From Pseudomonadota bacterium (GTDB lineage Archaea; Thermoplasmatota; SW-10-69-26; JACQPN01; JAJPHT01), in contig JAJPHT010000028.1 in NCBI GenBank assembly GCA_021325135.1, positions 1 to 55,669 of the forward strand: DNA of 55,669 nt, written 5' to 3'. The notes beneath the pieces are model-generated. The model did no database searches and was not told the origin of the DNA. It worked only from the letters and a program-made list of their open reading frames with translations. This document shows positions 8,201 to 15,016 of this stretch, piece after piece (the first letter of the stretch is position 1; each line of letters opens with the position of its first letter). Made by a program: the position numbers and the translations under genes.

Positions 8201-11200
8201 CCGACGGCTGGGCGGTGCAGCACGGCTTCTCGCCCCTCCAGCCCGGCGACTGGCAGGCCGCCTACGGCTACGGCCGCCCCGCGTGGTGGAGCGAGCCCCT
8301 GGACGGCGTGTGGCACTGGGGCCTGGAGCCGGGCCAGACCGCCACGCGCGACATGGACAAGGACGGCCTGGACGACTTCAACGGGGAGGACCCCATCCCC
8401 ATCGCGAACCCGCACAACGTCCTCCCCCTGGGCGACCCCACGGAGCCCGGCATCAGCGCGCTGGACCGCCTGATGCGCTCGCAGGCCTACGGCGAGCCGC
8501 GCAACGCGACGCCGGTCCCCGACCGCATCGGCACGACGCTCCAACTGGACCCGCTGCCCCCCTCGCTGGACACCAACGGCACGGCCCTCTTCTCGGGCAA
8601 TCTCACGACGACGCGCAACGAGCCCGTGGCCAACGCCACCGTGCTCCTCTCGCTGGGCACGCGCGACCTCGTGCTGGGCGTCGCCATCACCAACGAGACG
8701 GGAGGCTTCCGCGCGCCCGTCCTCCTCGCCACCAGCCTCCACGCGCCGGATGATAGCAACGGCATCCCCGTCTTCGGCCGCTCCGACGGGCAGGGCGTCC
8801 ACGACAACGACGCGAAGCTCCTGGGCGCCAGCGACCCCACGCGCAGCGCGACGCTCTTCGCGTGGGCGTACAACGTCTCCCCCTTCGAGGGCGGCCGCCA
8901 GGGCGCGGCGCACCACCTCACCGACAAGACCACGGCGCGCGGCGTCCTGGGCAGCCAGAGCGCGTCCCAGACGACGCGGCTCAACCTCTCCACGACCCTC
9001 GCGCTGGTGACGCCCGCCGAGGTCCGCGCGGGCGACGCGGCCGCGGTCAACGCCACGCTCCTCGACGGCCTCGGGCGGCCGGTCCCCGGCGCGCTCGTCG
9101 ACGTGGAGCCCGTGGGCGCCACGGCGCGCACGGGCGACAACGGCACCGTCAACCTCACCGTCCTCCCGCAGGGCCTCGGCCCGTGGAACGTCTCCGTCTC
9201 CTTCGCGGGCGACGGCGGCCTCCTCCCCAGCAGCGTGAACGGCACCATCAGCGTGCGCGAGCCCACCCTCCTCTCCTTCACGCGCGGCTCCGCCCAGTCG
9301 CGCCCCGGCCAGACCCTCGCGCTTCCCGGCATCCTCCTCGCCCTCAACGGAACGGCGATCCCCAACGCGCCCGTGGACGTCTCGTTCGACGGCGAGCACG
9401 TCGCCGCGACGACGAAGGCGGACGGCAGCTTCGACGCCTCCTTCGACGTGTCCCCCGGGGCCGAGCCCGGCGACGCCCTTGCGCGCGTCTCCTTTGGAGG
9501 CGACGACCTCCTCGCGCCCTCCGCGGCCAACCTCTCCATCCAGGTCGTGGGTGTCCCGACGTGGCGCGTGCAGGACGTGGTCGCTCCCGCCTCCGACCCC
9601 GGCGACCTCGCGGCGCGCCTCGTCGACGCCTCCGACCGGCCCATCCCCAACGCCAGCGTGACGCTCCTCGTGGAGGGCCGCCTCCTGGCGAACCGCACCA
9701 ACGAGGGCGGCCTCGCCATCTTCCCCCTCGCGGACCTGGGCCTCGCCGCCGGCACGCACACCCTGGTCCTGGGCTACTCCGACCCCGTGCAGGGCTCCGA
9801 CGACGCGCCCGTCACGGTCACCCTCTTCTCCCCCACCACGCTCTCCCTCGACGCGGCCACCCTGGTGCGCGGCGCCCCCTCGCCCATCGAGGGGCGCCTC
9901 ACCGCCGGGGGCGCCGCGGTGCCGGGCGCCTTCGTGCGCGTCTCCCTGGGGGACGCCTCCGTGCGCGCCCGCACCGACGCGGACGGCCGCTTCGAGGCGC
10001 CCCTCCTCCTGGGCAACGAGACGCCCCTGGGACCCGCCCTCGTGGAGGCGAGCTACCCCGGCACCGCGGACGGCATCCTGCTCTCCACCAACCTCACGCA
10101 CGCCGCGAAGGTGGAGGACGCCGCGACGCTCACGCTCTCCGACGCCTCGGTGAAGCTGCGCGCCCCAATCCTCGAAGGGAAGGTCAAGACGCTCCTGGGC
10201 GACGCACTCCCCGACCGCTCGCTGGGCCTCACCCCCGCGGGCGGAGGCCGGACCGAGGCCGTGAGCGCCACCGACGGCTCCTTCGCCGCGCGCCTCAACG
10301 TCTCGCCCGCCACCCCGCTGGGCCCCCTCCAGATCGCCGTCTCCATGCCCTCGGAGGACTCGCTCGTGGGCATCGACCAGGAGGTCGCCCTGCTCCTGCG
10401 CGACGACGGCACGATCAACGCCTCGGTCCCCGCCACCGCGACGCTGGGCGATCCGCTCCCCTTCGACGCGCAGGTCGTGGACAGCGTGGGCCGGCCCGTC
10501 CCCGACGCCAAGCTCCGCGTCACGCTGGACGGGGTCCCCATGGGCGTGCTCGCGCCGGGCGCGCAGCCCCTCGCGCTCCCCAAGGGCGCGACGCTGGGCC
10601 AGCACACCCTCCAGATCGCCGCCGTCTCGCGCCTCGTGGACGCGCAGCCCGCGAGCTTCCCCCTCCTCCTCCGCGAGGCCGCCGCGCTGCGCGTCGTCTC
10701 GCTGGACCCCGGCGTCTCGGGCGGCACGGGGCGCGTGACGCTGCACCTGGCCACCGACGCCGCGCCGCTGGCGGGCCGCAGCGTGCTCGTCACCGGCGTC
10801 TCGCAGGCCGCGCTCAACGTCACCACCGACGCCCACGGCGACGCCGTCGTCACGCTCCCCGCGGGCCTGCGCCCCGGCTCCGTGCTCCAGATGGCCTTCG
10901 GCGGCGACGGGGGCGCCAGCGCCGCGGTCGTCACCGCGCGCGTCCCCGTCGCGGGCAGCGCCGTCGAGCCGGCGCGCGCCTCGCTCCTCGTCCCCATCCT
11001 CGGGGGCGCGCTCCTCCTGCTCGTCGTCGCGGCGCTCCTTCTCTGGCGCTACCGCGCGACGCCCGCCGAGCGCGCGCAGCGCGTCCTGCGCGAGACGGCG
11101 CGCGCCCTGCGCGACCCGCGCGCCGACATCGCGATCCTCCACCAGAGCTACAAGCGCCTGCTGCGCCTCGCGGGCCTGGACGAGGACTCCGCCGAGCGCC

Positions 11201-11424
11201 TCACCTTCGCCGACATCATGCACCGCATCGCGCCCTCCACCGACGGCGCGCGCGGCGCCATCCTCACGCTCACCGAGATCTACAACCACGCGGTGTACGC
11301 GCCGCACCTCGTCGATCGCGAGAGCCTCGTCGCCGCGGCCGACGCCTTGAGCCAGATCGCGGCCGAGATCGACCCCACGCAGGGCCCGCTGCCCCCTGAA
11401 GGGGCTCCGGAGGTGGCCCCGTGA
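5245..11424 (+). CDS. Giant surface protein: TSP3-like Ca-binding repeats, Ig-like domains, TM, cytoplasmic DUF4129-like domain
   Basis: 2059 aa from GTG 5245; an upstream in-frame GTG at 5203 overlaps the TATA box. A signal/anchor helix (WASLALAALAVCLLLGSALLL) is followed by more than a dozen DxDxDG repeats (DTDGDGLTD, DSDHDGVRD, DLDGDGIPN) typical of thrombospondin-type-3 calcium-binding repeats, to about residue 1050. Interspersed are at least five copies of a module reading G-x-GIPDGW-x-HG-x-PL. About seven Ig-like/carboxypeptidase-regulatory-like domains follow (PVANATVLLS, PVPGALVDVE, PIPNASVTLL, AVPGAFVRVS). A TM helix (LLVPILGGALLLLVVAALLL) leads to a ~110-aa cytoplasmic domain with DUF4129 features (HQSYKRLLRLAGLDEDSAER, LTLTEIYNHAVYAPHLVD). 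DUF4129 is normally encoded with MoxR and DUF58, exactly the genes that follow, which supports the assignment. Its stop overlaps the next start (GTGA). Confidence 0.85.
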   Translation: MSGKEPRGRRGRAARWRPQHVRWASLALAALAVCLLLGSALLLHLQQPTLPAAASQVSAPDLDHDGIPDAVENAILGTDPHARTTVGALPGAWVADHALDITDPNLPNETAPYPRPPDSPAVYGPAGLPAEYRMTLAQVYAYGRPATWDETKDGLWGSGLDPKRWDVNGTGVPYSWLIHFGLDPKDATLLDKVPSAPGVHWTPREAYQRGLSPVSADGDADGLLDEAELQRGTSPRLYSTTGSGIADGWLVLHGFDPLDPAVPYQDTDHDGLTNLEEFQASMRLDAKGTLEGKGLDPRSQSTGGSGIPDGWLVKHGLNPLEPGVGARVTEAETLKRANGTQEHVELTVKDEYAVNRPPSWNESVNGPWWGGTDPTKSDTDGDGLTDLEEILGFDIRVGQATKHVVSDPTKGDTDGDGLPAPAEVNGRFRNVTFSPTDPSSPDTDGDGLTDGQELGIEPYQGVTLPVLNPNEPDSDHDGVRDGEEAGYWIHRYQDAKAAPTAPYPGGPPDAKTTLRDVFAKPGEGDSVWIARFMPGGDLDGDGIPNLLDPDSDGDGLLDGWEVHPEQYRSTQFASDQPRSASDPANADTDRDGLPDGWEVQYGAFDSSLHGWNLDPAKWSSFGDGASDADKDLDGDSITWYSYAQTPTGMKGTAHQFVASNLVEYKAGSDPNRRSSSPDGIPDGWKIFWGSAYIGLSREDRGVVYPGAPGDFSLPSGVAPPRIGADDRRPGDTLTYRRYQPANATDRLPWETVVDTQPAFKDDAGNPAGYRLLAGTVTKDYAGSAENGTNPYVPDTDGDGMPDLWEGVWARLSLAKDHVSPVVPDASGDPDHDTVKNLDEYRAGTDPYRADSDFGGATDDVEITLHLNPMLPGDDAKALDSKTDTDGDGIPDVLERLGQVGADGHRIVTDPNDMDTDHDGLLDGKAWSQVHGRVLRLANAADNATAKALAARGLTVIVAGDGTADVPGEESVGSDPTQWSTSGTGIPDGWAVQHGFSPLQPGDWQAAYGYGRPAWWSEPLDGVWHWGLEPGQTATRDMDKDGLDDFNGEDPIPIANPHNVLPLGDPTEPGISALDRLMRSQAYGEPRNATPVPDRIGTTLQLDPLPPSLDTNGTALFSGNLTTTRNEPVANATVLLSLGTRDLVLGVAITNETGGFRAPVLLATSLHAPDDSNGIPVFGRSDGQGVHDNDAKLLGASDPTRSATLFAWAYNVSPFEGGRQGAAHHLTDKTTARGVLGSQSASQTTRLNLSTTLALVTPAEVRAGDAAAVNATLLDGLGRPVPGALVDVEPVGATARTGDNGTVNLTVLPQGLGPWNVSVSFAGDGGLLPSSVNGTISVREPTLLSFTRGSAQSRPGQTLALPGILLALNGTAIPNAPVDVSFDGEHVAATTKADGSFDASFDVSPGAEPGDALARVSFGGDDLLAPSAANLSIQVVGVPTWRVQDVVAPASDPGDLAARLVDASDRPIPNASVTLLVEGRLLANRTNEGGLAIFPLADLGLAAGTHTLVLGYSDPVQGSDDAPVTVTLFSPTTLSLDAATLVRGAPSPIEGRLTAGGAAVPGAFVRVSLGDASVRARTDADGRFEAPLLLGNETPLGPALVEASYPGTADGILLSTNLTHAAKVEDAATLTLSDASVKLRAPILEGKVKTLLGDALPDRSLGLTPAGGGRTEAVSATDGSFAARLNVSPATPLGPLQIAVSMPSEDSLVGIDQEVALLLRDDGTINASVPATATLGDPLPFDAQVVDSVGRPVPDAKLRVTLDGVPMGVLAPGAQPLALPKGATLGQHTLQIAAVSRLVDAQPASFPLLLREAAALRVVSLDPGVSGGTGRVTLHLATDAAPLAGRSVLVTGVSQAALNVTTDAHGDAVVTLPAGLRPGSVLQMAFGGDGGASAAVVTARVPVAGSAVEPARASLLVPILGGALLLLVVAALLLWRYRATPAERAQRVLRETARALRDPRADIAILHQSYKRLLRLAGLDEDSAERLTFADIMHRIAPSTDGARGAILTLTEIYNHAVYAPHLVDRESLVAAADALSQIAAEIDPTQGPLPPEGAPEVAP

Positions 11425-12335
11425 AGGTCGTGGCGATCGTCCTTGCCGCCCTCTGCCTCCTCTCGGGCGCCTACGTCGTCGCCGCGCAGGTCGCGGCGGC
11501 GCAGCGCGCGCCCACCGCGCTGGAGCAATCGCTGGGCTCGGGGGGCCTGCGCGTCGAGCGCGCGGTGGCGAGCCCGCTCCCCGTGCTGGAGCGCCCCAGC
11601 GGCGCGCCCGAGGTCGTCGTGCTCGCGGGAGCGGGCGCCATCCCCGCCGCGGAGCGCGCGGGCCTCGCCTCCTTCGTCAAGTCCGGCGGCGAGGTGTGGG
11701 TCGTCGGCTCCTCGCCGCAGCCCGCGCAGCTTGGCGCCGGCGACGCGTGGGCGCTCCAGGTGCTCGCGGGCCAGATCGTCGCCTCCGACACCGCCGCGCC
11801 CGCGCTCGCCACCGCCTCGGGCGCCAAGGTCCACGTCGAGGGCGCGCTGGCCCTGGGCGCCGCCGGCTCCGCGTTCTCGCCCTACCTGCGCGCGCCCCTG
11901 GAGTCGTTCCGCGACTCCAACGGCGACGGCCGCCTCAACGAGGGCGAGCCCTCCGGCCCCTTCCTCGCGGGCGTCACCGCCAAGCTGGGGCAGGGCCGCC
12001 TCGTCTTCCTCCCCTCCGACTCGCCCGCGGGCGTGCTCACGCCCGACCTCGTAGGCGACCTCCTCAAGGGCCGCCAGGGCGTGCGCGCACTGGTGGTCGA
12101 CCACTCCGCCATCGCCGCGTGGCAGGTCCCCGCCGCCACGCTCCTTGAAGAGGCGGCCACGCTGGGCCAGCCCTGGATCGGCGTCGCCCTCCTCGCCCTG
12201 GGCGTTGCGGCCTCCCTGGGCCTGGTCCTGGCGCGCGTCGCCGCCTCGAAGGAGGAGGACAAGGCGGCCCTCCTCATCCAACGCCTCGCCTACCCTGACG
12301 CTTCCCCCGACGAACCTGGAGACTCATCGTCATGA
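11421..12335 (+). CDS. DUF4350-like membrane protein
   Basis: 304 aa. It has an N-terminal TM helix (VAIVLAALCLLSGAYVVAA), an extracytoplasmic Rossmann/GATase-like domain (VVVLAGAGAIPAAERAGLAS, FVKSGGEVWVVGSS, GQGRLVFLPSDSPAGVLTPD) and a C-terminal TM helix (WIGVALLALGVAASLGLVLA) with a short cytoplasmic tail. This matches DUF4350 proteins, which accompany MoxR/DUF58 in archaeal and bacterial operons. Function is unknown. The GTG start overlaps the preceding TGA by four bases and the stop overlaps the MoxR ATG (ATGA), so translation is probably coupled. An EF-hand-like DSNGDGRLNEGE loop (about 170-181) suggests calcium binding. Confidence 0.8.
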   Translation: MKVVAIVLAALCLLSGAYVVAAQVAAAQRAPTALEQSLGSGGLRVERAVASPLPVLERPSGAPEVVVLAGAGAIPAAERAGLASFVKSGGEVWVVGSSPQPAQLGAGDAWALQVLAGQIVASDTAAPALATASGAKVHVEGALALGAAGSAFSPYLRAPLESFRDSNGDGRLNEGEPSGPFLAGVTAKLGQGRLVFLPSDSPAGVLTPDLVGDLLKGRQGVRALVVDHSAIAAWQVPAATLLEEAATLGQPWIGVALLALGVAASLGLVLARVAASKEEDKAALLIQRLAYPDASPDEPGDSSS

Positions 12336-13345
12336 CCGCACCCCTGCCACGCCCCATCGCCCCCGCCGCGCCCGCCTCGAAGCCCAACGTGGCCCTCGTC
12401 CAGCGAACCGTCGAGGGCATCCTGGGCCAGGTTCGCCAGGTGATCGTCGGCAAGCATCAGGTGCTCCGCTACGTCGCCGCGGGCATCGTGACCGAAGGCT
12501 GCCACATCCTCTTCGAGGACATGCCCGGCCTCGCCAAGTCCGTCATGGCCAACGCGGTCAGCCAGGCCGCGGGCTGCGAGTTCCGCCGCATCCAGTTCAC
12601 GCCCGACCTCCTGCCTGGTGATATCACAGGCACCTCCATCTACAGCGCCCAGGAGGGGAAGTTCAGCTTCCGCGCCGGCCCCATCTTCTGCAACTTCCTG
12701 CTGGCGGACGAGATCAACCGCGCCTCGCCCAAGACGCAGTCGGCGCTCCTGGAGGCCATGGCCGAGAAGCAGGTGTCCGTCGAAGGCACCACCATGCGCC
12801 TCCCCGTGCCCTTCATGGTGCTCGCCACGCAGAACCCCGTGGAGCAGGAAGGCACGTACCCGCTCCCCGAGGCGCAGCTGGACCGCTTCATGCTGAAGCT
12901 CAGCATGGGCTACCCCAGCCGCGACGAGGAGAAGGAGATCCTCATGCGGCGCGCGAAACGTGGCAAGGACAGCTTCGAGGTGAAGCCCGTCTCCAGCCCC
13001 GAGCAGCTCAAGCAGATGGCGGCCATCGTCGAGCAGATCCACGTGAGCCCCGCCATCTACGACTACATCGCGGACATCATCGACAAGACGCGCACGCACC
13101 CCGACCTGCACGCCGGCGCCTCGCCCCGCGGCAGCCTCGCGCTCTTCAAGCTCTCCCGCTCGTGGGCCGCAATCCACGGCCGCACCTACGTCACCGCCGA
13201 CGACGTGCGGGACCTCATCATGCCCGTGCTCGCGCACCGCGTCATCCTCCGCCCCGAGGCGCGCCTCGCGGGCAAGAACGGCAGCTCGGTCATGCGCGAC
13301 ATCATCGAGTCGACGCCCGTCCCGAAGTTCACGGTGTCCCCATGA
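12332..13345 (+). CDS. MoxR-family AAA+ ATPase
   Basis: 337 aa. The Walker A loop is at residues 62-70 (EDMPGLAKS), Walker B at 122-130 (LLADEINR), and sensor 1 reads VLATQNPVEQEGTYPLPEAQ with the LDRF motif just after. These are the signatures of MoxR/RavA-like AAA+ ATPases, chaperones that activate or assemble metal-binding or von Willebrand-type proteins. The N-terminal ~20 residues are Ala/Pro-rich and look disordered. It probably acts in the cytosol on the DUF58 and DUF4129 partners encoded on either side. Coupled by ATGA overlaps at both ends. Confidence 0.95.
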   Translation: MTAPLPRPIAPAAPASKPNVALVQRTVEGILGQVRQVIVGKHQVLRYVAAGIVTEGCHILFEDMPGLAKSVMANAVSQAAGCEFRRIQFTPDLLPGDITGTSIYSAQEGKFSFRAGPIFCNFLLADEINRASPKTQSALLEAMAEKQVSVEGTTMRLPVPFMVLATQNPVEQEGTYPLPEAQLDRFMLKLSMGYPSRDEEKEILMRRAKRGKDSFEVKPVSSPEQLKQMAAIVEQIHVSPAIYDYIADIIDKTRTHPDLHAGASPRGSLALFKLSRSWAAIHGRTYVTADDVRDLIMPVLAHRVILRPEARLAGKNGSSVMRDIIESTPVPKFTVSP

Positions 13346-14565
13346 GGCTCACGGGCGGCGGTCGCGCCGCGTTGGTCCTGGGCGTCCTCGCATGGGGCGC
13401 CGCCTTCGCGCTCTCCAGCGTCACCGCCGCCCTCGTCGCCGCCGCCGTCTCCCTCGCCTTCGCCTACGCGCTGGCCACGCTGCGCCCTCCCCGCGTCGAG
13501 GTGGAGCGCAAGGTGGAGCGCGCGCGATATCAGGAGGGCGAGCGCGTCTCCGAGACGCTCACCCTGCGCGTCGTCTCGCCCCGCGCGTTCAGCGCCAGCG
13601 TGGAGGAGCGCGCGAGCCCCGGCCTCGTCTCCCCCGACGCCAGGTGGCGCGCGCGCCTGCGCAGCCGCGAGCCCCACGTCCGCACGCTCGCCTGGGAGGC
13701 GCGCACCTGGGGCGCCAAGACGCTGGGGCCCTTGACCGTCGTCGTGCAGGACCCGCTCCACCTGCTGGAGCTGGAGGTCGTGGAGGGCGTCGGCCAGCCG
13801 CTTCGCGTCATCCCCTCGGTCCACTCGCTGGGCAAGTTCCGCCCCCGCGCCGGCAACCCCGAGCCCGCGCTGGGCGTCCACAGCGTCAGCAAGCCGGGCG
13901 ACGGCTTCGAGTTCTTCGCGCTGCGCGAGTACCAGCCCGGCGACAACATCCGCCGCATCAACTGGAAGGCCAGCGCGCGCAGCAGCAGCACCGTGGTCAA
14001 CCAGGTGACGCGCGACAGCTTCGCCCGCGTCGTCCTCGTCCTCGACGTGCGCGACAAGGAGGCCCTGGGCGAGCACGAGGCCAGCGCGCGGGTGCGCTCG
14101 GGCCGCGCCGCCGCTGCGGTGCTGGGCATGCACGACCGCATGAAGGACCACCTCACCGTCCTCTGTGTCGGCGACTCGCCGCGCAAGCTCTCCATGGCCG
14201 CGAACCCGCGCCTCAACGACCTGCTGAACGAGCTTTCCGAGGCGCCCCTGGGCGGCATGGGCTCCCTGGAGGAGGCCGTGCGCCAGAACCTCACGCGCTT
14301 CCGCCCGCGCTCGCCCGTCTACCTCGTCACGAGCGGCGTGCTCGACTCCGAGCTCGCCCGCGCCATCACGCTCATCCAGGCGCTCCGCGCCAACCCCATC
14401 CTCATCAGCCCCGCGCCCGAAGGCGCGCTCTGCGCCGACGCCGCGCTGGACGAGGCCGCGAAGCGCAGCCGCGAGGACGCCCTCGCCAAGGCGCGCTCGC
14501 TGGGCATCCGCGTCATCGACTGGCCCGCCGGCCAGAGCCTGGAGGTGGCGCTTGCCGTCGCGTGA
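13342..14565 (+). CDS. DUF58 membrane protein
   Basis: 407 aa from the ATG that overlaps the MoxR stop. Two N-terminal hydrophobic helices (AALVLGVLAWGAAFAL, TAALVAAAVSLAFAYALA) are followed by a beta domain and the DUF58 signature at about 185-240 (GDGFEFFALREYQPGDNIRR, then INWKASAR). A von Willebrand A-like fold follows (ARVVLVLDVRDKEALGEHEA, LVTSGVLDSELARAI). DUF58 proteins are the usual partner of MoxR and are thought to be its client. Its 3' end overlaps the next gene by 14 bp. Confidence 0.92.
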   Translation: MRLTGGGRAALVLGVLAWGAAFALSSVTAALVAAAVSLAFAYALATLRPPRVEVERKVERARYQEGERVSETLTLRVVSPRAFSASVEERASPGLVSPDARWRARLRSREPHVRTLAWEARTWGAKTLGPLTVVVQDPLHLLELEVVEGVGQPLRVIPSVHSLGKFRPRAGNPEPALGVHSVSKPGDGFEFFALREYQPGDNIRRINWKASARSSSTVVNQVTRDSFARVVLVLDVRDKEALGEHEASARVRSGRAAAAVLGMHDRMKDHLTVLCVGDSPRKLSMAANPRLNDLLNELSEAPLGGMGSLEEAVRQNLTRFRPRSPVYLVTSGVLDSELARAITLIQALRANPILISPAPEGALCADAALDEAAKRSREDALAKARSLGIRVIDWPAGQSLEVALAVA

Positions 14566-15016
14566 GCGCTGGATCGCCGGGGGCACGGCCCTCGCCGCGG
14601 CCCTCCTCGCCGCCTACGCCGGCCCCAGCGCGGCGAGCCTGCGCGGCCTCGCGGGCGTCGGCGCCTTCCTCGCCCTCGCCATCGTGGCGCTCGTCCCCGC
14701 CGCCCCCGCGTGGGCGGGCGTCGCGCTGGCGGCGCTGGCGTGCGGCCTCGCCGACGCGCCCCTTCCCTGGAGCGGCGCCCTCGCCGCGCTCGCCCTCGTC
14801 TCGTGCCTGCACCTGGGCGAGCGCGCGCCGCGCCCCCACGTCGCCGCGCTCCTCGCGGCCCTCGTCATCGTCCTCGCGCTCCTTGCGGCGCAGGCGCTCT
14901 CCCGCCTGGCGGACGCCCTCGCTCCCGCCGCCCTCGCTGCGCTCTCGCTCGCCCTCGTGGGCGCGGGCCTGCTCGTCGCGCACCTGCGCGGAACCCTCCC
15001 GGAGGCCACTCCATGA
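14552..15016 (+). CDS. Small polytopic membrane protein of the MoxR operon
   Basis: 154 aa from a TTG start overlapping the end of the DUF58 gene by 14 bp. About five hydrophobic helices, very rich in Ala and Leu (GTALAAALLAAYAG, FLALAIVALVPAAPAWAGVA, AALLAALVIVLALLAAQALS, AALSLALVGAGLLVAHL). No recognised family. It sits where other MoxR operons carry an extra membrane subunit, so it may belong to the same complex; that is inference from position. Its stop overlaps the ATG of the next gene (ATGA). Confidence 0.7.
   Translation: MPSRERWIAGGTALAAALLAAYAGPSAASLRGLAGVGAFLALAIVALVPAAPAWAGVALAALACGLADAPLPWSGALAALALVSCLHLGERAPRPHVAALLAALVIVLALLAAQALSRLADALAPAALAALSLALVGAGLLVAHLRGTLPEATP

Noticed and set aside
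5233..11307. Very long antisense open frame opposite the giant surface-protein gene
   Set aside because: It is a by-product of extreme GC codon bias; its translation is low-complexity and the plus-strand reading has clear domains. The same holds for long antisense frames at 13392-18182 and 43399-47049.
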